Positions 10,860-22,659 of a stretch of DNA of 64,000 bases are shown one piece after another. The stretch lies in assembly GCA_017165825.1 (NCBI GenBank), contig CM029393.1, forward strand, positions 7,864,893-7,928,892. The letters are read 5' to 3'. Under the pieces are notes generated by a model. It saw nothing but the letters and a program-made list of their open reading frames with translations. It was not told where the DNA came from and did not search any database. The number at the start of each line of letters is the position of its first letter. Within the stretch, counting starts at the first letter, position 1. The position numbers and the translations under genes are program-made. The DNA comes from Hepsetus odoe (lineage: Eukaryota; Chordata; Actinopteri; Characiformes; Hepsetidae).

Positions 10860-11230
10860 ACTTCAAACAGCTGCTCGCCACTTGTTAGAAGAACAGTCAT
10901 GAAAGAGGTTGTTGTTGAAATCATCAAAGCAATTAATGAAGAGCGGAAAAAACGGGTTTGCAATTAATTTTCACAAAAGTCATAAGAACGCTCGGAATAG
11001 GATGAAGGCTGGCCATAAGGCAAACACAAAATAATAACCCCAATGATTGTGAAGTTGAGGCCGGCAGCACGCTAAACAAATCCTCTTATCAGGGAAGTCA
11101 ATATCAGTAATCAGAAGTAATTATTGCAAAGGCTCGTATTGAAGTTGGGCAATGCACACTGCATCCAACATGTACCTCGGCCCAGCCATTATCCCAGCGG
11201 GGTTTTACACGGCAGGCTCAAGTTTGCAGT
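10860..11230. promoter_or_regulatory. candidate conserved noncoding element
   Basis: Repeat-free, balanced composition. Dense AATTAATG, CAATTAATTTTC and GTAATTATTGC cores of the kind bound by homeodomain proteins. Conservation cannot be tested here, so the call rests on texture only. Confidence 0.25.
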
Positions 11231-11929
11231 ATGTTCATGTGGTTGCGGTCTGATGTGTGCCATGTGAATCATTTAAGATCTGATATCCAATATCCAGTTA
11301 CTAAAACAGTTTGCGAATGTTTAAAAACGTCAGTTAAACGAGTGGATCAATACTACAACAATATACACCTCATCAACAAATCAAGTCACAATTTTGTGTT
11401 TGGAAAGCTGTTCAAATGTAACGTGGGACTACTCGTCTCATTAGTCCTCAGTTTATAACACCAGATAGATGCTACAGAAAATCAGGACTTCAGCTCATTC
11501 ATTTGAGACCCAGAACTCCATTAGCCGCTGGATCTTTTATGTGACATAACTCAGAAAAAGTAGTTGCAGAAATAAAGCATTACGTCAGACTATTTCTCAC
11601 TTCGTGTTCTTTGCTAGTCTCCAAAAATCCTTTATTTGGCTGTTAAGATGACATAATTGGGGTTTTCTACCAACAAAGTTAGTTTGACACAATAAAAGCT
11701 CCAATCTGATGAATATTAAAATGATTATTCAACAAACAATTTTTTGTTAAAGTTCTTTGTTTAAACACGGAAGGACAACCATGTCTTGGCAGATCAGTTG
11801 TTTCAGGGGTAAAGGGAAAACGCAATGATGGTGTTTCCGTTAACTAATCCTTTAATATACACTCCAAACTTCATCCCTGAAATCTTTGTTGAATTTGTCT
11901 GCAGTCTTAAATAAGCACCGTCTGGAGTC
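11231..11929. other. unique noncoding sequence
   Basis: AT-rich, nothing recognised. The 75-codon frame from 11231 has no motif. Confidence 0.4.
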
Positions 11930-12540
11930 TTCTAGCCAATGGAAAAGTGGGATCTGGTTAATCTCTAGAGGGGAACGAGATCCAACCCGCTCCACTGTAT
12001 TCGTCATTACTGAAGTGTCTTAGAAACTCAAAAGTCCTCCACCCCCTCCTACTTGACGTTAATTTGAGACAATTGTCAAAAAGATGACAGGATGGCGCAA
12101 CTGGCTGGCAACAGCTTCTGGTCCATGGGGCTTTCCCTGGTGAGACTAATTGTGCTATCATGCTGCGGCTCCCCCTCCGACCAGCCAGCGGTCCATAGGG
12201 GGTGACAGCAGGTAATCAAGTGTAATTAAGGCCATGGCTGGCACTCGGACGTGGGGCACTGGGACTAACAGCTCCACAGGTCACTGCCATGGCAGCTCTC
12301 CCTGCCGCTCGATAGCAGTTGACACACGAGCCGACAGAACGGGATGGGTTCCACCCTAAGGAGGCTGCCAGGCTGATGACTGATTCAAACCATAATCATC
12401 AAAGGGAGAAGAAGGGGAGGACACGAATGTGGCACATCAGTAGTGGCCTGTTGGTTTTACCGAACTCTTTCAGATCATTGCCGTTTCGGATCAATCCACT
12501 TATTGAATTCCAGGCCAAATCCAATTAATTCTACCAAATA
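11930..12540. promoter_or_regulatory. candidate conserved noncoding element
   Basis: A repeat-free and locally GC-richer block. At 12211-12230 it has a tight cluster, GGTAATCAAGTGTAATTAAG, which contains an NK2-type CAAGTG core flanked by homeodomain-type TAATCA and TAATTA. A second TAATTA-like site (CAATTAATTC) lies near its right edge. Regulatory function is an inference. Confidence 0.3.
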
Positions 12541-13046
12541 AAATGACATTTAGCAGGTGCTCATGTCAACCAACTGTTGTGAAATGTATTTTAAGCTCCT
12601 CTTTAGCTAAAGGCCATTAAAACACAAGCAAGAATCACTGCTGATTCATAAGATCACTTTGGTTCAGTGACTCCTAAATTTAACATACATTTTTTTAATA
12701 ATATTGCCTCTAGAGCTTTCAAAATTGTGTATTGTATAGTTTTATACAGTTAAATGGCAACATTTTCTCTACAAACTTTCTAGATGAAACTGGCAAAATA
12801 TCTAAAGATCAAAGAATTTGTTCAAAATACTATAACTTTTATATGTTATTAAAATTTTTGAGGATGCAGTGCCCATTATTGTATATTTCCTTAGCAAATG
12901 TTGCTCAATCTGTACAGAATGTTGACTTAAAAACAACCATTCGACCCAAAATAAAATTGGAGCACACTGGACTACATTGTTACAAATGTCAACAATGGAA
13001 ACAGCACTCAATGATATACAAAATGATCTGCAATGTTACTTTATAA
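12541..13046. other. unique AT-rich noncoding sequence
   Basis: Nothing recognised. The 104-codon frame from 12732 is low in typical coding features and has no motif. Confidence 0.4.
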
Positions 13047-13249
13047 TAGGGGTATTGGTGGTCTAGTGGTAGGATGCTTGCCTATGGACCAGGAGGTCAC
13101 AGAATGGAATCCCACCTCCAGCGATACCACCATTGGGTTCCTGAGCAAGACCCTTAACCCCGAGTTGCTCCAGAGGGACTGTCCCTGTAATCAGGAATTG
13201 GAAGGCGTTCTGGAGAAGAGCATCTTCAAAAGGCCATAAATGTAAACTT
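13047..13249 (+). mobile_element. SINE-B, near full length
   Basis: The tRNA-like head has box A GTGGTCTAGTGGTAGGATGC, close to tRNA-Glu/Gly, and a box-B-like GAATCCCACC. The body follows (CACCATTGGGTTCCTGAGCA, CCCCGAGTTGCTCCAG, GGGACTGTCCCTGTAAT). It ends with the tail GGCCATAAATGTAAAC. Diverged at several sites in the box B and tail. Confidence 0.85.
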
Positions 13250-14453
13250 ATTTTGATTAAATGTATCATTAGGTCAAGATTTTGCAAACACTCTCTAAAG
13301 CTGGTCCAGTGATACAATACAAGAAAATAAACTCTACGACAGAAGAGATGTTCTTAAACCATTAGCACACATGTTGCCACTTTTTCAGTAGAAAATGGTT
13401 AAAACTGAGATTTGAAATGTAAGACGTTGGGACATCTCAACAACATTCAGTCTGTAACACTGGAGAGATGTTACAGTAAAGTGTGACTTGTTTGGTTCTG
13501 CTGATTTCTTCAGGATCCAGATCATCATGATGGCACAGACTTAAACATAGTAGGTGTTTTGTGTAGGTGCCATAACAGGAGTTGGGCACTTAAAAAAAAA
13601 AAAATAAAGTTCTGCATTCTGTTGTTTAAATTCTATCTTGATGTGGGGTTTTGGTTTTTCTTTAAAACAGCTTTTTCAGAATCCCACTTGACAGGCAGAT
13701 GAAACATCTACTACATGAAATTGGCTTCAAATGCAAAGGTATAAACACACATCAGGAACTCAATATGAATATCTTAAGGGCTTTAAGGATTTTCATTTCT
13801 CCCCACAACATCGATTGTTAACTTCTTCCAGGTACTTTTCCTCCAAGCCCTTATTAAACACCATGATGCACGTATCTTTGAATAAATATTTGTAAATGTA
13901 CCAGAGATGTGAGCAGGGAGAAGTTAGGGCCTCTAGCTATGCTGCTCAAATATTAAAATAGAGTTACAAAGACTTACAGCACTTATGAGTAATATCTCCA
14001 TGGCTAATTCAATTACTAAAGGCTTCCTCTTTAAACTCAGACCAAATTCATTCATCATTTCCTTTTCCTTTTCGTTCTTTCCATGTGACGAGCCTAGTGC
14101 CTTCACTCCTCTGAGGCTGAACAACTGGCGCCCCCATCGGCGCTGTGGTTTTAGGTTCCACCAAAGGATGTGACAGTGGTTATAGATGGACGTTCATGTC
14201 ATGAAAGATAAGATTTCACAAAAGGGGGTTGAACCAAGATAAAAAGTTAATCAAATTTGAACATTGGATGCTATAAGACGCTGCTGTCAAATCCACTTGG
14301 TTGGCGATTTACCTCTTAAAAGTCAGAAATCGAATAATTGCTTTGCTAAATTAAAATACAGTGTTTATAATGTATTTACATGAAATGTATGCTTTAAGTT
14401 TTATTATATTTATCTAGAACTGAGTTCAGTGATAATCAGCACATATAGCCAGA
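13250..14453. other. unique noncoding sequence
   Basis: No repeat recognised except an A-run near 13592. Open frames at 13933-14173 on both strands lack motifs. Confidence 0.4.
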
Positions 14454-14570
14454 TGAAAGTGAAACACAATGAAATGACACCTCAAGGGTACCTCAGGGCA
14501 ACCTACTGGTCTGGGATTCAAACCCATGACCTTCTGATCCTGGGGCCTCGTCCCCAACCACTAGGCCACC
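14454..14570 (-). mobile_element. SINE-A, internally deleted
   Basis: In reverse, the tRNA-like head (CTAGTGGTTGGGGACGAGGC, box B GGTTTGAATCCC) and the CCTGAGGTACCCTTGAG block are joined almost directly to the tail (GTGTTTCACTTTC). The middle is missing. A short AATAA-type repeat (14571-14595) follows the head side. Confidence 0.7.
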
Positions 14571-14595
14571 TAATAAAATAATAAAATAATAAAAT

Positions 14596-15377
14596 CACAT
14601 TATTATGTCTTTTCCTTTTACATAATGTGCGGTTTCTAGATGCTGATGAGATTTGCAGCTTTGCTTCTTTAATTTTAGTTCGGTATAACCGATTTTCAAT
14701 GAATGCTTTATGAAGGATTGTGGCGTTGCATGCCGTGTTTTAAGTGTTGCATTTAAATGAACTGCAATGGTCTTGGGCATCAAAATTCTTTCTCAAACAA
14801 GTTACGAAACACTTTTTCTTTAGGTTAGAAACTCATGATGACAAGACTGAGCAAAATATAAATTTGAGGAACTTTTATTGCAGAGCATGTCATTTGCAGT
14901 TACATTTATAACACAATTTGAAATATACCTAATTCCATATGTAAAACACACCTGATAAAATAGTACAAAATAGTGTTAAAATAAATGTACACAGCAGTGT
15001 CAGATTTTTTTAGAACATAAAGATAATATCTAAAATGTGTAAGGTGCATTTTTGGTGATTAATAGAGCCAAAAAATATTGCATTATTTAATTATTTATCA
15101 TTAAACATTAAAGGCTGCATTTTCTTTCATTCCTCCCTTCTTGCTTTTCCAACTGGTACTGACAGAAAGTGACCGCTTGCTTTTTTTTTTTAAACAGTGT
15201 TTTAGATCCAGTTTTCTATCCAAGAATGAGGGTTTTTTGGGAAAGCTTCCAACATAAAGACAAACGTCTGTTCGAATGAACTTTGACAACACGTTACGAA
15301 CAATAGAATGAAGAGGTGGCCAGCGTTAGCGTTTATATCTTGCTGCACGTAAACAAAACTGTAGTCACTTTTTTTTT
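14596..15377. other. unique AT-rich noncoding sequence
   Basis: Nothing recognised. Contains A- and T-runs near 15180 and 15369. Confidence 0.4.
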
Positions 15378-15592
15378 GTGAAAGTGACCATTTTTTGTCA
15401 TTATGAATCACAGCGCAGCACACAGTGAGACACAACGAAATTCAATCTCTGCTTTTCACCCACACACACCGTGCAGCAGGGGGCAGCTGTTGAAAGCACC
15501 TGGGGAGCAGTGATGGGGACAGTACCTTGCTCAAGGGTACCTCAGGGCAACCTACTGGTTTGGGATTCGAACCCACAAGCCATCGCTGCCCC
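15378..15592 (-). mobile_element. SINE-A, long copy with truncated head
   Basis: In reverse it starts GGGGCAGCGATGGCTTGTGG, continues with box B GGTTCGAATCCCAAACC and the GGTACCCTTGAGCAAGGTAC block, then CTGCTCCCCAGGTGCTTTC, and ends with CAAAAAATGGTCACTTTCAC. About 15 bases of head are deleted between box A and box B. One of the better preserved copies. Confidence 0.85.
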
Positions 15593-15597
15593 AGTAC

Positions 15598-15625
15598 TTG
15601 TTTGTTTGTTTGTTTGTTTGTTTGT
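15598..15625. repeat. (TTTG)n microsatellite
   Basis: About seven TTTG units directly beside the SINE-A head. Confidence 0.9.
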
Positions 15626-16095
<470 letters not shown>

Positions 16096-16635
16096 TTGCA
16101 GTGGGAATCAATGTTAAATCGATGGGTGTCTTGGAGAGCTGTCAGAGGAAAGCTATTTCTCCACATTTCTTAAAAAAGGGCGTCGTGCCTTGAATTCCAA
16201 CAGCCGCCCCTGGTCTGGCCAGGGCAGACAGCTTATCGACACAGAAGGATGTACTATACAAGGGAAAGACTCAAGATTAACAGGTCACATAGAGATGCAA
16301 AAGACCAGATTATCTGAGGGCTTTTTTCTTTTTCTGTTCTGTGTTGACTGGATGAGGATGGGTCTCCCTTCTAAATCTTGTTCCCTGCCAAGGCTTTGTC
16401 CTCCAGGTTTCTTGGCCCTGTAGCGCTTGGGCTCACTTATAGTCGGATTCAGACAATTTCAGTTTTAAAAAGTAGCCAATACATTCTCTACCAAAGTGTT
16501 GTCTTGTGAATAGTCAGCACTGTCTGCAAAGAAAAGCAAAATGTTCCAAAAATCCAAAGGAATTTAGTAACATCAGTACAAGGCGATGCACTCCCCACAG
16601 CACAGACCTCTTTAAGGTCCATATGGTTTGGAAGG
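16096..16635. other. unique noncoding sequence
   Basis: Nothing recognised on either strand. Confidence 0.4.
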
Positions 16636-16790
16636 GGGGTGGTGGTCTAGTGGTAGGGTACTTGCCTATGGACCCATGGTTAAAGAGGTCCCAGGTATGA
16701 ATCCCACCACTGAGTTCCTGAGCTTAACCCTGAACTGGTCCCTGTAATCAGGAAATGGAAGTCGCTCTGGATAAGAGGATAAGAGATATT
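16636..16790 (+). mobile_element. SINE-B with internal deletions
   Basis: The head GGTGGTGGTCTAGTGGTAGG, box-B-like GTATGAATCCCACC and tail GTCGCTCTGGATAAGAGGAT are present. The block between the two ACCAC motifs and the part around CCTTAACCCTGA are shortened. Confidence 0.8.
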
Positions 16791-17021
16791 TGTTGTTCAC
16801 CATTTTGTTTGCAAGTTAAATGACCTTTCCTGATAAAGTGGGGTATTTAATGACTTTTGGAAAGTGGAACAAGCGGATTAATGGAACTTTTTTTCTAGAA
16901 TACGTTGTCACAAAATGTTTTTGCAGCGGAATTTAAGTGTTTTCATTATAAAACTATGTAGACATTATTTGTAGCATGCTAGCTTTTTCACATGAAAATA
17001 TATATAATGAGTTGTGGGCAC
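16791..17021. other. unique noncoding sequence
   Basis: Nothing recognised. Confidence 0.4.
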
Positions 17022-17190
17022 TGCTGAGCCTATCCCACCTCTCAAAGGGCAAAGGTGGGGAAACACCCTGGCCAGATCACCCATCCATTGCAGGGCAGAC
17101 ACACAGACAAACACACACTCACACCTACGGGCAATTTAGCGTGGACGGTGGGAGGAAACCGGAGCTCCCGGTCTTTGATCTTTGCTCGAA
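17022..17190 (-). repeat. family C, half of an inverted pair
   Basis: The reverse strand reads GGGAGCTCCGGTTTCCTCCC, then AAATTGCCCGTAGGTGTGAG, then the 3' part (CCCTGCAATGGATGGGTGAT, AGGTGGGATAGGCTCAG). It lacks the 5' head. Confidence 0.75.
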
Positions 17191-17199
17191 CTCTTCTCC

Positions 17200-17543
17200 A
17201 TAGTGGGAAGCGCTGTCGTCTAACAGTGAGAAGTTCCTGGGTTCCATTCCCAGGCGGGACAGTACAGGTCCTTTCTGTGTGGACATGTTCTTCCCGTGTC
17301 TGTGCGTCTGTCCTCTGGGAGCTCCGGTTTTCTCCCACCATCTAAAGACATGCAGGTCAGGTGGATTGGAGATGCTAAATTGGCCGCATGTGTGAGTACG
17401 TTTGTCTGTGTGTCTGTCCTGTGATGGACTGGCAACCTGTCTAGGGTGTTTCTCCGTCTTTCGCCCTGTGTGAGCTGGGATTGGCTCCAGCACCGCCCAT
17501 GACCCTAATCAGACCCTAATTAGAACAAGCAGCTATGAAAATG
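17200..17543 (+). repeat. family C, near full length, half of an inverted pair
   Basis: Shows most of the family: GGAAGCGCTGTCGTCTAACA head, box-B-like GGGTTCCATTCCCAGGCGGG, GGTCCTTTCTGTGTGGAC, CTCCCACCATCTAAAGACAT, GATGGACTGGCAACCTG, TTTCGCCCTGTGTGAGCTGG, and an AGAACAAGCAGC end. Lies head-to-head with the copy at 17022-17190. Confidence 0.8.
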
Positions 17544-17545
17544 TC

Positions 17546-19340
17546 TACTGGTGACCAATGGGAATGTTTCTTCAACCTTCCACTCTAGTTCAGGCCCCAT
17601 GTTCTGAACGTTTAAACTCTCAAAGTTTTTGCAAGATCTGTCAAACTCAGTCATGCAGCCTCACAGCCTTGACAAAGTTCCTTGTTATTTGGAAAGCACT
17701 GAATTGTGCAGGTCATAGTAAACAGATGTACAATGTGTAGCCCGTGGTACTTGAGTATGATGCTTACAGCTTGCACATTCATACACATGTAGAAATGTCC
17801 TTTTATTAATGACCATGATGTGAAATGACTCATGCTGATTAGCACAGTTAGCCAAAATAACACTAATGCGGTCTCCATTTTTCATGATTTCTCCTTTGCT
17901 TTGCTTTTCCTCACAGCTTCCTCACAAGGACTGAAAACCTTCTCAAACAATCCACAGGAACCCATCCACCAATGTGCTAATTGCATGCAAATGGGATGAG
18001 GTCATTTTAGCTGTTATATCCTTACTGTAGTTTATTACATGGTCCACAGAGGTTCCTCACAAAGGCAGGAAACATTCACTTAGCCCTCATTATGCTGAAA
18101 GAATGTGTGAGGGTGAGAGAGAGAGATAGAGTTGAACAATCCAAGCGCTACTAGGGCTCCTTAGGATGTTAGTGTTTCATGAGCTGTAGATCAGTGAACT
18201 GTGACATGGAGGAGACTTCGTATTAAAAGCAAGTAAATTACCTTCACCTTGGAGAGGCAACACTGCTAGACCATCTCCTCAAACCTATTGATCTCCACTC
18301 CACTGGTGCTTTCAATGCTCTCATTATTGCCAAACCCTCTCTTCTTTGCAAGCTTTTGTTAGATTATTAGCTCTTCTCTCTCCATTGTAGACCATGCTGC
18401 CTTTTCATCACGTAGACTTTAGCCTCCCAGACTAACGGGCTCACACTGTAGGTGGGGATTTGCCAATGATAGCCAGTATCAGCACACAACCTAGATTTAG
18501 AAAAGCTTCAGAAAACATCCATGAAGGCTGACTTGGAAATTACTATTGATTAAACATAATGATGGTGACTTGCAAAATAGTAATAAGTAACACCTACTTA
18601 GTGCCTTTCTCAAACCCATGCAAAACTTAACATGCAAAGGGAAAGATAAAGAAAGAAAGTGCTGAAGGAGGCAGAGGACAAGAAGTAAACGTGGAAGGGA
18701 AATGCTCTTAGTTCCGTTTTTAAGGTGAATCAGAAAGAGAGTTAATTGGGCACGAATGGGACGCTGAAAGGAATCGTCTCCAATGGTGGAAAGACGAGCT
18801 CGGGGGGTTTGTGTCAGACGGCCAAAGATGGGGAGTATGGTGAGAAGTGGTAACCAATGTAGCTGGAAAAGGATGAGGGAGGATTGCTCAGGCCATCTTC
18901 ATGGACCTGGATATATTGACTCGTTTGGAGGGACCCGAGAGGAAGATTAACGAGGGGGAAATCAATGCGAGACACGATAAAAGCATGAATGAAAGTGTGC
19001 GCATCAGAACTAGACAATGAAGGAGGAGATGTGGTACAGAAGTGAAAGAACGCGAAGTGAGTTTTAAGTAATGGATCAAATAAGAAAAAAAAAACATGAT
19101 TTCTAAGGACATAGGCAAGCCTAACAAGTAGGCCATCAGGGCTAAAAGAGAAACGGATCTTAAGGATCAATCATTTGTGCTCAGTCAATGACATCATCGA
19201 TCATCCAGTGCTTTAGGTCGAAGATAAAGTCTTACATGCTGTCCAGTGTTTAAGACAGATCTTTCGTATCACTTGGTCATGTTGATCTCCTGGTAATAGG
19301 CATCAAGGGACATCATCAACTGACATCATAGCATCTGACT
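17546..19340. other. unique noncoding sequence
   Basis: About 1.8 kb with no recognised gene. A purine-rich stretch at 18640-19170 leaves a 118-codon minus-strand frame without known motifs and without splice context. Likely not a gene. Confidence 0.35.
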
Positions 19341-19500
19341 TACATGAAGTGAAAGTGATGGTTGGTCACCACATGAAAGTCTCTACTTTTGAAACCACAC
19401 TCACTGAGCTGCAGTCAAGCCATATCCGGCACACAGCGAGCAGTGATGGGGAAAGTACCTTGCTCATGGGTACCTCAGGACAACCTTCTGGTGTGGGATG
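19341..19500 (-). mobile_element. SINE-A, degraded
   Basis: Keeps the tail (TGAAGTGAAAGTGATGGTTG) and the CAGTGATGGGGAAAGTACCT / GGGTACCTCAGGACAACC blocks. The head is lost. Confidence 0.65.
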
Positions 19501-20828
19501 ACATTCTACTGATAATCTATGACATTGAAATGTTATGGTCATGTCACACTTAGGTAAGTAAAATATAAAATATAACTTCAGGAGCTCATCCCATGTCATT
19601 ACACAAAAGCCTTTAATGCAGAATGGTTTTAATTCCCCTCATAAATCAATATATGTTTGATTTTTAAAGAAAATCTACACCAAGGTTTGCAGCGAACCCT
19701 AAGGCAACTGGTCGCTGGGGCCAGGACCCAGGAGCCTCTGACTGCAAGAACAAAAGCTGGGAGAAACACTTAGGATTATCCACAGCGGATGTAAGCAAAC
19801 AAAAACTCATTAAATATGTACAAAAAATCTAGGAATAATAAAGCTGTGTATGATGCCAACTAGTTTTAGCATGAATTAAAGGAAATAATAAAAATTCTAC
19901 ATCTTCATCACTGAAGAACCTCATAACACCATGATATGTTCCTGCTCAACCTGAAAAAACAAAAAGGTCTCAGCCGTTTATATATATATATTATTTTAAA
20001 TAAAACCAGATTCAACCCAAATGAATTATTCTTTTATGTATAAAAAAGAACCTTGAAGAACCAAAGTCAATAACTGCAAAATAGTATTTTTTTATTTTTA
20101 TTTATTTATGTTTACCTTCAGATTTTATTTTTTTTGTTGTTGTTGTTGTTAATGAATTTATTAATTTTCTATGTTATTTATTTATTTATTTGTACCACTT
20201 ACTATGATGATTGGCTGGGGATTAATATTTTTTTTCCCTTTTTTCCCCATTTTTCTGTGGCAGAAGCAAATGATGTTATTTCTGTAAGTTTTACATAACG
20301 TGTCAGTTTTTCATTATTAAGAGCATCCTCCTATCCCCATCTCTAAATGAAATATTAATCGAGAAATGGGTTCTTACACAGAAAATAAAAATCCACCAAA
20401 AAGGATCTTGATGACAGAGCCAGTGTCTCAATTCATAGATTGTAAAGTTCTTCACTCTCAGCGCACATCAACACTACTAGCAGTGTGATTCTTAACTTTT
20501 AATCATGAATTCTGAAAAAAAAAACATAATTATAAGAAAGTAATTATTTGCATCTTGATTCTGATTGGTCAGTTGGCTTTTCAGAGGAGAGGGTAGGGTT
20601 TAACATCTGTGCTATTTAATTGGGACATTGGTGCTAGTTTGCTCATCTGGTAAGCTCATCTGCAGACTCGTTTTCTATTGCTTTCTATTTTCTGTTGTTC
20701 TATTGTGCCGTCCACCAATCTCCTTTTTTCATGAGCTTCGCAAAGATGCATACAAATATAGATCCAGAAAAAACATTACCTTTTAGGAAATGCAGGATGA
20801 CAAAATGTAGAACTGTGTAAGATACTCA
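19501..20828. other. unique AT-rich noncoding sequence
   Basis: Nothing recognised. Several T-rich and TTTA/TTG short repeats occur at 20085-20190. Confidence 0.4.
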
Positions 20829-21022
20829 ACCATGGACCAACCTCCAGAACTCCCACCATTGGGTTTGCTCCATTGGGTTTGCTCCATTGGGTTTGCTCCA
20901 CTGGGTTTGCTCCACTGGGTTTGCTCCATTGGGTTTGCTCCATTGGGTTTTCTCCATTGGGTTTTCTCCAAGTTGCTCAAATGGAGACTGTCCATGAATC
21001 CATAAATGTAAATGTAAAAGTG
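20829..21022 (+). mobile_element. SINE-B copy hosting a minisatellite
   Basis: The left part ATGGACCAACCTCCAGAACT matches the end of the SINE-B head. The right part (AGTTGCTCAAATGGAGACTG, TCCATAAATGTAAATG) matches its body and tail. Between them the normal CCATTGGGTTCCTGAGCAAG block has become an array of eight 14-bp units. Confidence 0.7.
20857..20968. repeat. 14-bp minisatellite, eight units
   Basis: Unit CATTGGGTTTGCTC, with CACTGGG variants in units 4-5 and GTTTTCTC variants in units 7-8. It grew from the CATTGGGTTCCTGAGC block of the surrounding SINE-B. The Gly-Leu-Leu-His-Trp frame across it is an artefact. Confidence 0.9.
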
Positions 21023-21221
21023 GTTCTTGTTACTATACTACTATCCACCAAACCAGTTTGGCCCAAAACTGATTCTGCAGAAGTATTGGAGAAATTTCAG
21101 CAGAGCTAAGCACCACCTCACCAGAGCCTTCAAGATTGCATTATTCCACCAAGCACACAACTTTGAGACTACTTCCTGTTATTGGGTGTTAAGTTTGAGA
21201 TTTAATCCAACTTCCTTATAT
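21023..21221. other. unique noncoding sequence
   Basis: Nothing recognised. Confidence 0.4.
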
Positions 21222-21375
21222 GTTCTTATCCAGAGTGACTTCCATTTCCTAATTACAGAGACAGTCTCATTGACAATCTTCCTGGAGCAACTTTTGCTTC
21301 AGTGTTTTGCTCAGGAGCCAAATGGTGGGATTTGAACCTGCAACCATTTGGTCCATAGGTGTCCTACCATTAGCC
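21222..21375 (-). mobile_element. SINE-B
   Basis: In reverse it reads the head (CTAATGGTAGGACACCTATG, GACCAAATGG), box B GGTTCAAATCCCACC, the CCATTTGGCTCCTGAGCA block and the tail GGAAGTCACTCTGGATAAGA. Diverged. Confidence 0.8.
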
Positions 21376-21455
21376 CATATATTACACTATTGCAGCATCC
21401 CACTCTGACAGAATGCCTTGCTTTGTTCAACTCACCATCCTTTACCTCACCATCT

Positions 21456-21987
21456 TTTACAGAGGAACCACTGAGAGCATCCTGAGCGGCTACATTACTG
21501 CCTGGTACGGGAACTGCAACGTCTCAGACCGCAAGTCCCTACAACGGGTAGTGAGAACAGCTGAGAAGATCATCGGGGTCTCTCTGCCCTCTGTACAAGA
21601 CATTTTCACCACTCGCTGCATCCGCAAAGCAACCAGCATTGTGGATGATCCCTCTCACCCGTCCCACACTCTCTTCTCCCTCCTGCCATCTGGGAACAGG
21701 TTCCACAGCAGATGGGCCTCCACTTCCAGGATGGGAAATAGCTTCTTCCCCCTGGCCATCAGACTTTTAAACGGACAATATCCTCACAATTATTACTCTT
21801 CCATGCATATATCAACTATTTATTATTCTTTACTTTATTGCACATCGCACTTTACTGTACTGATAACACTGCTTCACTTGTTGTCTTGTGTGTAGCACCA
21901 GGGTCCTGGAGGAACGTTATTTCGTTTCACTGTGTACTGTGTATATGGCTGAAATGACAATAAAATCCTACTTGACTTGACTTGAAC
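21456..21987 (+). mobile_element. L2/CR1-type LINE, 3' end only
   Basis: An open frame up to 21895 encodes the conserved C-terminal tail found downstream of the reverse transcriptase in fish L2-like LINEs. Visible motifs are GYITAWYGNC, LQRVVRTAEKIIG, LPSVQDIFTTRCIRKA, DPSHPSHTLFSLLPSG and FFPLAIRLLNG. The 3' untranslated part ends GAAATGACAATAAAATCC and a tail of three ACTTG units, as expected for an L2-type 3' end. The endonuclease and reverse transcriptase domains are absent, so this is a typical 5'-truncated dead insertion. The frame is still open, so it is probably fairly young. The exact clade (L2 versus Rex1/CR1) needs a database comparison. Confidence 0.85.
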
Positions 21988-22084
21988 TTAATACACCTGA
22001 TTAGACTGAAGCAGCGATAGCTTGCAAAAAGTCTATTACATCATGTCCACTCCTTCTGCCAGATACCAAATTAAGCACGACTGT

Positions 22085-22215
22085 CTACCTTACTCTAACG
22101 AAACCAGTTTAATTCATGAGGACCTTAGTAATTACCTGAAGAGCTGAATCAGGTGATTTGGATCAGGGAATACAGTAAACTCTATTACGGAGGGCCTCCA
22201 GGCCTAGAACCTCAC
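22085..22215. mobile_element. possible hAT-type DNA transposon fragment
   Basis: Contains AGCTGAATCAGGTGATTTGG, ATCAGGGAATACAGTAAA and GGGCCTCCAGGCCTAGAAC, which resemble a very common teleost non-autonomous DNA element. No terminal repeats identified. Confidence 0.35.
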
Positions 22216-22659
22216 ATGTCAAGAGGAAGCCACTCATCTCGCTGCAACAATCGATAGTCATTAACCCAAGGAAACTTAATTGCTTTGTTTACATTACATT
22301 TCTGAAGGCCCTCTCAAGGTCCATGATTGAGAAGATTCGGCCTGAACTGTGGCATCTAAAATGAGGAATAGCTGCCTACCGCTAAGCTCACTTTCATAAT
22401 AGGATTTTCAAAACCACTGAGTGGTGCTTTAAGCTTAAGCTTGGGTTTTAATAGTGGTCCAGATCCAGAGGATATCATCAATTAGGTGATCGGTCAATAC
22501 TGCTTGTCCAGTCATAACTCTAAATGAATCTTTGAGCGACGCTGCTGCAGTAAACTTTCTTCTCGGAAACTCACTCTGGTTCCAGACAGGTACCAGGCAC
22601 AAGGACTCACCTGTTGGCTGGATATGAATGCATTTTCCCTTCGAATGTGTTATTTGTGA
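22216..22659. other. unique noncoding sequence
   Basis: Nothing recognised. Confidence 0.4.

Noticed and set aside
13047..13120. tRNA genes at SINE heads (box A/box B matches throughout the window)
   Set aside because: The heads do not fold into full cloverleaves with acceptor pairing, and they always continue into SINE bodies.
18814..19170. 118-codon minus-strand frame
   Set aside because: Purine-rich plus strand yields a Ser/Phe/Leu-rich frame. No motif or splice context.
21413..21895. A cellular gene at the 160-codon frame
   Set aside because: The protein matches the C-terminal tail of an L2-type LINE and is followed by the LINE 3' end.
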